16,504 bases of DNA from assembly GCA_003448685.1 (NCBI GenBank), contig DLXW01000334.1, forward strand, positions 28,015-44,518, written 5' to 3'. A program made the translations under genes and the position numbers. The notes under the pieces were generated by a model. That model did no database searches. It was given only the letters and a program-made list of their open reading frames with translations, and had not been told where the DNA came from. Within the stretch, counting starts at the first letter, position 1, and every line of letters starts with the position of its first letter. Below, one piece after another: positions 1-5,434 of the stretch. This DNA is from Cyanothece sp. UBA12306. Its GTDB lineage: Bacteria > Cyanobacteriota > Cyanobacteriia > Cyanobacteriales > Microcystaceae.

Positions 1-7
1 CCCCTAC

Positions 8-28
8 TGACTTCTGACTTCTGACTTC
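8..28. repeat. Heptamer tandem repeat (TGACTTC x3)
   Basis: Three perfect back-to-back copies of TGACTTC occupy 8-14, 15-21 and 22-28, immediately after the stop codon of the minus-strand gene that ends at 30. Short tandem heptamers of this kind (STRR sequences) are known in intergenic DNA of many cyanobacteria. The array may continue beyond the window edge, so the true copy number is unknown. No coding role is apparent. Confidence 0.8.
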
Positions 29-29
29 G

Positions 30-347
30 TTAATATAAATGCCCTGCTCTTTCTTCATTAATTGCTACAGCAATTCCTTGGGGTAATTCCTTTAGTTCGG
101 TTGTTATATTGGACTTATAAAAAGGAGAGGTAAAAGTATAACACGGATCACATTCTCCATCCTCATAAACCTGAATAACCCATTTATCAGGTAAATCTTT
201 GATGGCAATCTCTACAATATACCACCAACTATCAGGTATAGGACGGGATTTTATTACACAAAACCAGTCTCTTTCTATTTCGGACAATTCCCATTCAGCC
301 ATCAAAAAGTCAATAGCCATTTTTTCTGCATCTTTTAAGGAAATCAT
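30..347 (-). CDS. Conserved hypothetical protein, 105 aa
   Basis: A small soluble protein of unknown function; I do not recognise a named family with confidence. The frame stays open to a TTG at 383, but the first ATG (345-347) gives a natural N-terminus, MISLKDAEKMAIDFLMAEW, so I chose it. The N-terminal segment looks like an amphipathic helix. It is followed by tryptophan-rich beta-like segments (DSWWYIVEIAIK, DKWVIQVYEDG) and an ECDPC motif with two close cysteines. The 'helix, then W-rich strands' pattern faintly recalls the Imm35/YrhB-type small fold, but that is only an impression. No signal peptide or membrane segment is seen. The gene lies 102 bases downstream of another small minus-strand gene, and the gap contains strong palindromes that could be its control region or an end signal for the upstream gene. 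Confidence 0.6.
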   Translation of the reverse strand: MISLKDAEKMAIDFLMAEWELSEIERDWFCVIKSRPIPDSWWYIVEIAIKDLPDKWVIQVYEDGECDPCYTFTSPFYKSNITTELKELPQGIAVAINEERAGHLY

Positions 348-381
348 AGGACTTAAAGTGAGTGATATGAATAAAATTAAC

Positions 382-438
382 AATTAGCTAATAATTAGCT
401 ATCAAAATAAGCCATGGCTTATCTCACAGGATATCTGT
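382..438. promoter_or_regulatory. Cluster of three inverted repeats between two small genes
   Basis: Three dyads lie side by side. TAGCTAAT (385-392) and ATTAGCTA (394-401) are inverted around one base; the same stretch also reads as a direct repeat of AATTAGCTA at 382-390 and 393-401. ATAAGCCATGGCTTAT (407-422) is a perfect 16-base palindrome. ACAG (426-429) and CTGT (435-438) can pair around a five-base loop. They fall upstream of the minus-strand gene starting at 347 and downstream of the one ending at 450. They could be operators or RNA hairpins; none is followed by a convincing T-run on the minus strand, so a classic terminator is less likely. Confidence 0.45.
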
Positions 439-449
439 CTTTAAAGTAG

Positions 450-626
450 TTAGTTACCTGCTTCGCTAACTCTTTCAAATTGCCAATGATCGGCATCGAT
501 TTCGCTCAGTAAAGCTTTTAATTTTTCTCGGGCTTCTTGCTCAGATTTTGCTTTAATTGAAAAACAAGCACTAATCAGTATTTCGTAGAGCTTATCAGAT
601 TCAAAAGGCTTGATAGTATTTTGCAT
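450..626 (-). CDS. Small hypothetical protein, 58 aa
   Basis: A short gene running from ATG at 624-626 to TAA at 450-452. The product begins MQNTIKPFESDKLYEIL and ends ERVSEAGN. It is predicted to be soluble and mostly helical, with a charged central stretch (KSEQEAREKLKALLSE) and a tryptophan near the C-terminus (DADHWQFER). Its codon use and amphipathic pattern look like a real protein rather than chance, but no family is recognised. No clear ribosome binding site precedes the ATG. On the minus strand an AT-rich segment around 660-680 contains TATAAAT-like sequence that could serve as its -10. It may be transcribed together with the minus-strand gene at 30-347, 102 bases downstream. Confidence 0.6.
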   Translation of the reverse strand: MQNTIKPFESDKLYEILISACFSIKAKSEQEAREKLKALLSEIDADHWQFERVSEAGN

Positions 627-930
627 AGGACATCAAATCACAAGGAGTTACTTTAGGTTGCTATATTTTATTTATACCTAATTATTAAGATTAATTCTAC
701 TTAGTTTTGCTACTCATTGAGTTTAATTTTATTAACAAAAATGAATGATTGTTACTGTCAAGTAATAGTTTTTATTAATCTAAGTGCCTAATTATAATTT
801 AATGGTCAAAAAAGATTATTATTTGATAGAATGGAGTTTTATAGAATAATTCCTTGAAACCAGAAGCTTTATTGCTATAATAGAAGACTGTCATTACTAA
901 TTAAGATTGCACCAGAGACAAATAATAATC
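627..930. other. AT-rich divergent intergenic region
   Basis: About 300 bases separate the minus-strand 58-aa gene from rplI. The stretch is very AT-rich and has no open frame worth calling; the longest ATG-started frame I looked at (from 741) gives only 16 residues. What it holds is the rplI promoter at 854-881 and, reading the other way, a possible but weak -10 for the small minus-strand gene near 660-680. No repeat, tRNA-like fold or mobile-element end was seen. Confidence 0.5.
854..881 (+). promoter_or_regulatory. Promoter of rplI (extended -10)
   Basis: TTGAAA at 854-859 is followed, after 16 bases, by a perfect TATAAT at 876-881. The TG-N immediately before it (873-875, TGC) makes an extended -10. 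The expected start of transcription, near 888, leaves an rplI leader of about 43 bases. This is the best sigma70-type promoter in the window and suits a constitutively expressed ribosomal protein gene. Confidence 0.7.
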
Positions 931-1389
931 ATGGCTAAACGAGTTCAAGTTGTGTTGAGTAAGTCTGTCAATAAACTAGGGGAAAGCGGAGATCTCGTCG
1001 AAGTTGCCCCAGGTTATGCCCGTAATTATTTAATTCCCCAAGGAATAGGTAATATAGCCACACCAGGCATACTTAGACAAGTAGCACAGCGCAAAGAAAA
1101 AGAAATGCAACGTCTTTTAGCTGAAAGACAAGCAGCTGAAGCACGCAAGACGGCCTTAGCTACCATTGGACGTTTCACGATCCGTAAACAAGTTGGGGAA
1201 GGAGAGGCAATTTTTGGGACTGTTACCACCCAAGAAGTTGCTGATGCTATTCAAGCAGCTACTAATCAAGAAGTGGATCGTCGCGGTATTACCTTGCCTG
1301 AAATTAGCCAAACTGGATTTTACAAAGCAACGGTTAAACTACATCCGGAAGTTACAGCCGAAATAGAGATTCAGGTAGCCCCCCTTTAA
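931..1389 (+). CDS. rplI: 50S ribosomal protein L9 (bL9)
   Basis: Ribosomal protein bL9 binds 23S rRNA near the L1 stalk base and helps reading-frame fidelity. The 152-aa product has the bL9 layout: an N-terminal RNA-binding domain (residues 1-50) with the signature [19 protein letters not shown], a long connecting helix (about 50-80, [21 protein letters not shown]), and a C-terminal domain ending in [18 protein letters not shown]. Length is normal for the family. The frame is open from a TTG at 907, but the ATG at 931 begins MAKRVQVVL, the standard bL9 N-terminus, so 931 is the start; a modest purine-rich AGAGAC lies upstream. The gene is monocistronic here, with its own promoter (854-881), and converges on the KirBac gene with only 42 bases between stop codons, filled mostly by a heptamer hairpin. 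Confidence 0.97.
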   Translation: MAKRVQVVLSKSVNKLGESGDLVEVAPGYARNYLIPQGIGNIATPGILRQVAQRKEKEMQRLLAERQAAEARKTALATIGRFTIRKQVGEGEAIFGTVTTQEVADAIQAATNQEVDRRGITLPEISQTGFYKATVKLHPEVTAEIEIQVAPL

Positions 1390-1396
1390 CAATTAT

Positions 1397-1445
1397 TCAG
1401 TTATCAGTTATCAGTTACCTCTGGTTGACTGTTAACTGTTGACTC
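1397..1445. repeat. Opposed heptamer arrays forming a long hairpin, likely bidirectional terminator
   Basis: Three perfect TCAGTTA units (1397-1403, 1404-1410, 1411-1417) are followed by a short spacer and then three units of the opposite sense, TTGACTG, TTAACTG and TTGACTC (1425-1445). Bases 1399-1417 can pair with 1426-1444 with two T-T mismatches and two G-T wobbles, leaving an eight-base loop. The element sits exactly between the convergent genes rplI and the KirBac channel, so it may end transcription from both sides. The right arm runs into coding sequence: the channel's stop codon is at 1432-1434. Confidence 0.7.
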
Positions 1446-2349
1446 GAATGACATCATCAAGGCGACTGATGTCAATTTGGTATTTACCACCTGGGGAACG
1501 GGAAAAAATGTCGGCAAAGCTCATATTCCAGAGAATTTCTTGGCTAGAGTAGGAATGACGTGAGTGAATAGTTTGAGAAAAGGTTTCATCTAATCCGGTC
1601 AAAATTACCCAAATCTCCCCTTGTACTTGTTCAAGAGATTCAGGGGAAATCCCATAGAGAGGACTTGTTTGATCAATAGGGTGCATCACTTGCCAACTGA
1701 GTCCAAAAACTGGGGTTTTTGAACGCAATAAGTTAAGGTCATAAAAACGCCGTAAATGATGCCCTTCTTTAGTAACTTCATCGCGGACTAAACTAACTTG
1801 AATTTGTGCCTCTAAAATTTGATTTTCCCGTCTATTTGCTGCACGAAACATTAGGGTAGGAACTCCATCAAATGGACAAATAACAGCTACTTTACTAAAG
1901 AGAACTCTGGCTGTTGGTCGGGAAAACCTAGCAAACATTAACCCTGTTAAAATAGCCACTAACAATAAACCAATCCAAACTTCAATAGTGACTAAAAGTT
2001 GGGCATAAAGACTATTAGGGTGCATTGAGCCATAACCTACAGTGGAGAGGGTTTGAATACTAAAGAAAAAAGCATCTTTAAAAGATCCTGGCTGAGCATT
2101 AGCAATTCCCTCTCCTGCGGTTAAATAAGCACAAGCAAACAGAATATTAATTGCCAAATAAAATAAACTAATTAATATCAAAAATTTTGACCAAGAAAGT
2201 GATAATAGCCAATGATATAAATCACTTCTAGCAGGGTGTAATAAATCAACACTTTGGGTAGTTTGTAGGGGTCTGGTGACTTTTCTCGAATGCTTTTTAT
2301 TGCTAGATTCTAGATGCGATCGGAATTTGGCAGGTTTGAGTTTTTTCAT
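1432..2349 (-). CDS. KirBac-type inward-rectifier potassium channel
   Basis: An integral membrane potassium channel subunit, expected to form a tetramer in the cytoplasmic membrane. The 305-aa product has a soluble basic N-terminal tail (1-50), outer helix M1 (about 55-77, FLILISLFYLAINILFACAY), a pore helix, the selectivity filter TVGYG at 103-107, inner helix M2 (about 117-140) and a C-terminal cytoplasmic domain of about 160 residues with the Kir immunoglobulin-like pattern (LMFRAANRRENQILEAQI). This two-helix plus Kir C-domain layout separates it from voltage-gated or RCK-gated channels. ATG at 2347-2349 is chosen over an in-frame TTG at 2359-2361; neither has a clear ribosome binding site. 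The last codons lie inside a heptamer repeat. It is divergent from ictB and convergent with rplI, so it is probably transcribed alone. Confidence 0.9.
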   Translation of the reverse strand: MKKLKPAKFRSHLESSNKKHSRKVTRPLQTTQSVDLLHPARSDLYHWLLSLSWSKFLILISLFYLAINILFACAYLTAGEGIANAQPGSFKDAFFFSIQTLSTVGYGSMHPNSLYAQLLVTIEVWIGLLLVAILTGLMFARFSRPTARVLFSKVAVICPFDGVPTLMFRAANRRENQILEAQIQVSLVRDEVTKEGHHLRRFYDLNLLRSKTPVFGLSWQVMHPIDQTSPLYGISPESLEQVQGEIWVILTGLDETFSQTIHSRHSYSSQEILWNMSFADIFSRSPGGKYQIDISRLDDVIRVNS

Positions 2350-2404
2350 ATTAATAATCAAGGAAGTCTAGGAAAATAATAAGTTTAAAAATCAGGTTAA
2401 AATT

Positions 2405-2428
2405 ATCAAAAAAATCATCATTTTTGAT
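2405..2428. promoter_or_regulatory. Inverted repeat upstream of the KirBac gene
   Basis: ATCAAAAA (2405-2412) and TTTTTGAT (2421-2428) are perfect 8-base inverted arms around an 8-base spacer. The element lies 55 bases upstream of the channel gene's ATG in the divergent region shared with ictB. It could be an operator or a leader hairpin. A chance dyad in AT-rich DNA is possible. Confidence 0.3.
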
Positions 2429-2592
2429 CAACTTTGGAAACTTAATTAGTCTTGATTTCGTCTCAAAATAAATAAATTAAAATAAACTTGAAACTATTGC
2501 TTTGTTAATGAGAGATTTTGACTTCGGTGTAATCCCTCAGTTTAACCCCGAGCTTACCTTTGAAGTCTTCTCTATTTTCCTGTCTGATAAAT

Positions 2593-2598
2593 TATAAT
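2593..2598 (+). promoter_or_regulatory. Candidate -10 box of ictB
   Basis: A perfect TATAAT lies 25 bases before the ictB ATG. No good -35 is present at the usual distance (the best TTGAAG, 2560-2565, is 27 bases away), so an activator-dependent promoter is possible. The predicted short leader contains a HIP1 octamer at 2605-2612. Confidence 0.35.
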
Positions 2599-2623
2599 AA
2601 ATTTGCGATCGCTGATCATTATT

Positions 2624-3991
2624 ATGAACGCCATTTGGAATCAATTTACCCTGTCAAACTTCTCACCCTACCGATGGCTTACCGCCAGCTATTCATACCG
2701 TATAATCGGTTTATTAGGTCAATGGCAACAGGAAAGTTTGCTCTTACAATGGGGAGAACCTCTAGGAGCCTTACTGATTAGCATTGTTTTTATTTTTAGT
2801 CCTTTCATTTCTACTAGTTTGATAGGACTGTGGTTATTGGCCTTAGCTGCTTATTGGGGACTACTAACCTTATCTGATCAAGGCAAACCAGGCATTACCC
2901 CCATTCATCTATTAGTAACTATGTATTGGGCAATGGCAGCGATCGCGGTTGCTTTTTCTCCAGTGAAAACAGCAGCTTTAACTGGATTGATTAAATTAAG
3001 CCTATATCTACTATTTTTTCTGCTATCAGCGCGAATTTTGCGCTCAGCAACCTTGACAAATTGGCTAATTACTGTAGTTTTATTAATTACTTTAGTGGTT
3101 AGTTCTTATGGAGTTAGACAAAACTTTTTTGGGGTAGAACAGTTAGCAACTTGGAATGATCCCACCTCCGAGTTAGCCCAAGCGACCCGTGTTTACAGCT
3201 ATTTAGGCAATCCTAATCTACTTTGTTCCTATTTATTCGCCGCGATCGCTTTGAGTCTAGGGGCAATTTTTGTTTGGCGAGGATGGCTACCCAAAACCCT
3301 AGCAATGACTATGTTTTTAGTTAATTCCTCTTGTCTCTATTTTACTGGAAGTCGGGGGGGTTGGATTGGGATGATGGCCTTATTGATTACCTTTGCTTTG
3401 TTATTATTTTTCTGGTTTAGGGATATTTTGCCTCCTTTTTGGCGCAAATGGTTATTACCGATGGCTTTAGGTGGATTTACGGCCTTTGTTATTCTTGCAG
3501 TAGTTGCTTTGGAACCTTTAAGGTTAAGGGTGATGAGTATTTTTGCTGGACGAGAAGATAGTAGTAATAATTTTCGGCTCAATGTTTGGATTGCCGCAAT
3601 AGATATGATTAAGGATTATCCTCTGACGGGTATTGGCCCAGGAAATAAGGCATTTAATAGCATTTATCCCCGTTATATGAGTCCTAAATATAGCGCTTTA
3701 AGTTCCTATTCAATCTTTCTCGAAAACGCTGTGGAAATGGGATTAATTGGCTTAGGAATTTTCCTTTGGTTGCTAATTGTTACAATTAATCAAGGGGTGC
3801 AACAAATGCAAAGATTACGATTAGAAAAAAATAGCCAAGGACTTTGGTTAATTGCGGCAATTGCAGGTATGGCCGGATTATTGGGACAAGGAATTGTTGA
3901 TACAGTTTGGTATCGTCCTCAAGTTAATACTTTATGGTGGTTCTTAGTGGCTTTAGTTGCTAGTAAATACCAATTTAAAGACAATGAATAA
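2624..3991 (+). CDS. ictB: IctB family membrane protein (O-antigen ligase-like fold)
   Basis: A polytopic membrane protein of about ten helices, 455 aa, close to the usual 450-470 aa of cyanobacterial IctB. IctB was first linked to inorganic carbon accumulation in cyanobacteria; later work questioned whether it is itself a bicarbonate transporter, and the fold belongs with the Wzy/O-antigen ligase superfamily. Features seen: an N-terminal SPYRWLTAS segment typical of this family, many hydrophobic helices from residue 45 on, the motif YLGNPNLLCSYLFAAIALSL (near 190-210), TGSRGGWIGM (near 240) and a large loop with FRLNVWIAAIDMIKDYPLTG followed by GPGNKAFNSIYPRYM, as in Wzy_C proteins. The frame is open from a TTG at 2603, but ATG at 2624 gives MNAIWNQFTL, the expected start. 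There is no obvious ribosome binding site. The downstream gene starts 122 bases later on the same strand and could be co-transcribed. Confidence 0.88.
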   Translation: MNAIWNQFTLSNFSPYRWLTASYSYRIIGLLGQWQQESLLLQWGEPLGALLISIVFIFSPFISTSLIGLWLLALAAYWGLLTLSDQGKPGITPIHLLVTMYWAMAAIAVAFSPVKTAALTGLIKLSLYLLFFLLSARILRSATLTNWLITVVLLITLVVSSYGVRQNFFGVEQLATWNDPTSELAQATRVYSYLGNPNLLCSYLFAAIALSLGAIFVWRGWLPKTLAMTMFLVNSSCLYFTGSRGGWIGMMALLITFALLLFFWFRDILPPFWRKWLLPMALGGFTAFVILAVVALEPLRLRVMSIFAGREDSSNNFRLNVWIAAIDMIKDYPLTGIGPGNKAFNSIYPRYMSPKYSALSSYSIFLENAVEMGLIGLGIFLWLLIVTINQGVQQMQRLRLEKNSQGLWLIAAIAGMAGLLGQGIVDTVWYRPQVNTLWWFLVALVASKYQFKDNE

Positions 3992-4113
3992 TTGAGAATT
4001 GGGGAAGATTTATCAGCATTTTACAGACGGGTTTTTAGGAATATATTTTTTCAATTTTAATATTAAATGTTATAGTTATTAATGATTAGAATTTCTCCCT
4101 TGATTGAGTTCTT

Positions 4114-4659
4114 ATGTCTTTATCTTCTCCTAGAATTTTCCGTATTTCTTTCTTAATCCGCCTGACCTTAGTGAGTTTTTATATTTCCCTTACTGTTCCC
4201 CTTCCATTTTTAGCAAAATTCACTTCTGCACCTATTCCCTCTTTTGTATTATGGATAGGAATTATCTTAGGATTAATTGTTTTAGTAGGAGTATTAAGTG
4301 AACAAGTGATCTTAGATAATGAGAAAATTCAAGTTATTTATCCTATTTGGTTTCGTTTATTTTTTCGTAAAGGATGGTCTTTATCTTGGTCAGAAATCAA
4401 GGATTTAAAATTAAGAACTACAGGACAAGGAGGATTGGTTTATTATTTTGTTTGTCATAATTCTGAGCAAGCGTATTTATTACCGATGCGAGTAGCTGGA
4501 TTTTCGAGTTTAGTCAACATTGTTACTGAAAAAACAGGAATTGATACTACAGATATCCGTCCTTTATCCCAACCTTGGATGTATTTAATATTGTTGATTT
4601 TAACCCTATTTTTATTGTTGTTTGATGGTTGGACTATTGCCCAAAGCAGCAATTTATAA
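4114..4659 (+). CDS. Three-helix membrane protein with a PH-like middle domain
   Basis: A 181-aa membrane protein of unknown function. Two N-terminal hydrophobic helices (about 11-35 and 43-66) are followed by a soluble, strand-rich domain (about 67-152: DNEKIQVIYPIWFRLFF, then WSLSWSEIKDLKLRTTGQGG, then a Y/F-rich strand and a terminal helix) and a third hydrophobic helix (155-173, MYLILLILTLFLLLFDGW). Two membrane helices followed by a PH-like (bPH) beta domain that starts with 'l...kiqv.y....' and contains 'W.si..i' is typical of bacterial PH-domain membrane proteins. It is the next gene after ictB on the same strand, 122 bases downstream, and converges on the four-cysteine protein gene. 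The ATG at 4114 has no good ribosome binding site. The PH-like assignment is by pattern only. Confidence 0.65.
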   Translation: MSLSSPRIFRISFLIRLTLVSFYISLTVPLPFLAKFTSAPIPSFVLWIGIILGLIVLVGVLSEQVILDNEKIQVIYPIWFRLFFRKGWSLSWSEIKDLKLRTTGQGGLVYYFVCHNSEQAYLLPMRVAGFSSLVNIVTEKTGIDTTDIRPLSQPWMYLILLILTLFLLLFDGWTIAQSSNL

Positions 4660-4719
4660 TCGTCTCATAATTAAATAGATTAATTTGACAAAATAGTGTG
4701 AGGAGAATTTATATTCAGC

Positions 4720-4746
4720 ACATCCACCTATTTGTAGATGTTTAAA
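4720..4746. terminator. Hairpin between convergent genes
   Basis: ACATCCAC (4720-4727) pairs with GTAGATGT (4734-4741), with one C-A mismatch and a six-base CTATTT loop, followed by TTTAAA. It lies between the stop codons of the plus-strand PH-like protein gene (4659) and the minus-strand four-cysteine gene (4764). It could end transcription on either strand, though the T-tract is short. Confidence 0.4.
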
Positions 4747-4763
4747 CCAAAATAATGCCACTC

Positions 4764-5030
4764 TTAACTAGCTTTACGTTGTTGATCTGGTAAAATCGTT
4801 TCTTGTACCTTTGGCGACAATGCTGGAGGTTCTGAATAAAAATCATTATCCCTAATTGGACCGATCGCATCTTCATCTTGGTTGATACAGCCTGGTTTTT
4901 TGGCATATTGACAAACTCTAGCCCATAATCGTCCTCTAGTTCCCGCAGGACCGTAAGAAAAAATTACTTTATCTCCGTTTTCAATTTTTACTTGGCATAC
5001 TGGACAAACTTCAATTTTAGAATTAGACAT
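4764..5030 (-). CDS. Conserved cyanobacterial four-cysteine (zinc-ribbon-like) protein, 88 aa
   Basis: A small soluble protein with no assigned function. Four cysteines are arranged as CPVC (C9, C12), then C40 and C48, a spacing compatible with one zinc site made of two knuckles. Between them is the strongly patterned segment FSYGPAGTRGRLWARVCQYA followed by KKPGCINQ, which I associate with conserved cyanobacterial hypothetical proteins. The C-terminal part (55-88) is polar, proline-containing and probably disordered. The start is ATG at 5028-5030, with no strong ribosome binding site. It faces away from the LysR gene across a 404-base gap and converges on the PH-like protein gene. It could be a zinc-binding adaptor or nucleic-acid-binding protein; the sequence alone does not decide. 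Confidence 0.72.
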   Translation of the reverse strand: MSNSKIEVCPVCQVKIENGDKVIFSYGPAGTRGRLWARVCQYAKKPGCINQDEDAIGPIRDNDFYSEPPALSPKVQETILPDQQRKAS

Positions 5031-5182
5031 AAGTATTTATTACTAAAACTTTACAGAATTTCACATAGAATAGCGAAATCTTTGATAGCAAACAGTTGCC
5101 TTTGTTACCATTGGTCGTCTCATTTGCCTGAAACCTGGGGCGATACTTGGACAAAATTGACAAATTACCTGAAATTTAATCT

Positions 5183-5289
5183 GAGATATCTATAGACTTT
5201 AATCAAATTTAATTTGAAATATCATCGACTTTAATCTATGATAAAAGGAGTGATTCAAACTCGAATGCGATTGAGATATTTAGACTTCG
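5183..5289. repeat. Degenerate direct repeats upstream of the LysR gene
   Basis: Copy one is GAGATATCTATAGACTTTAATC without its last two bases quoted in full here: it spans 5183-5204, with core GACTTTAATC at 5195-5204. Copy two spans 5216-5236 with the same core at 5227-5236. A third, partial copy, GAGATATTTAGACTT, is at 5273-5287. The first two copies start 33 bases apart, about three helical turns, so a protein could meet both on one face of the DNA. Confidence 0.45.
5199..5216. promoter_or_regulatory. Candidate LysR-type operator, TTA-N8-TAA with CAAATT/AATTTG dyad
   Basis: TTA at 5199-5201 and TAA at 5210-5212 are 8 bases apart, matching the TTA-N7/8-TAA signature described for CmpR-type regulators of cyanobacterial carbon uptake genes. 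Overlapping it, CAAATT (5204-5209) and AATTTG (5211-5216) form a 13-base dyad. AT-rich DNA makes such short motifs common, so confidence is modest. Confidence 0.35.
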
Positions 5290-5408
5290 TTGCGGAAGTC
5301 ACCCAATTACTGAATCGGAAATCGGGAGTTAACCTAGTCTAACCTTGATATTTAGAAAATACTCGATAAAACGTTTTTAAAAGACAAATAATCGACTATT
5401 TCATGTTA

Positions 5409-5421
5409 TTAACAGTGTTAA
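5409..5421. promoter_or_regulatory. Candidate autoregulatory operator next to the LysR start
   Basis: TTAAC-AGT-GTTAA is a perfect 5-base dyad that also reads TTA-N7-TAA, the CmpR/CbbR-type half-site pattern. It abuts the ribosome binding site (AGAGGAAA, 5421-5428) of the LysR gene, so a bound protein there would block the promoter exit or transcript elongation. LysR regulators commonly control their own genes. Confidence 0.45.
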
Positions 5422-5434
5422 GAGGAAATTACCA

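Larger units (their letters stand above)
5031..5434. other. Gene-free divergent region upstream of the LysR gene
   Basis: Some 404 bases separate the four-cysteine gene from the LysR gene. The left part (5090-5160) is less AT-rich than the rest but has no convincing frame. The right part holds degenerate repeats of the form GA(G/A)ATAT...GACTTTAATC (5183-5204 and 5216-5236, plus a partial copy at 5273-5289), a CAAATT-T-AATTTG dyad at 5204-5216, and TTA-N7/8-TAA motifs at 5199-5212 and 5409-5421. A 34-codon frame at 5238-5342 exists but is not called as a gene. I take the region as a control region for the LysR gene and perhaps the minus-strand gene. Confidence 0.45.

Noticed and set aside
907..930. 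TTG-started N-terminal extension of ribosomal protein L9
   Set aside because: The ATG at 931 gives the standard MAKRVQVVL start of bL9, and the extension has no family match.
1397..1445. A CRISPR array, suggested by the short repeats
   Set aside because: The units are contiguous heptamers without spacers, and no cas genes are present.
2560..2781. Plus-strand frame of 73 codons overlapping the start of ictB
   Set aside because: It lies largely inside ictB in another frame and has no recognisable protein features or start signal.
5157..5162. TTGACA in the region upstream of the LysR gene
   Set aside because: Spacing to any -10-like hexamer is wrong; the nearest candidates are 12 or 22 bases away.
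5238..5342. A 34-codon open frame (MIKGVIQTRMRLRYLD...) upstream of the LysR gene
   Set aside because: No ribosome binding site at the proper distance from its first ATG (AAAAGGAG lies inside it), and it overlaps degenerate repeats; too little evidence to call a gene, though a leader peptide is not excluded.
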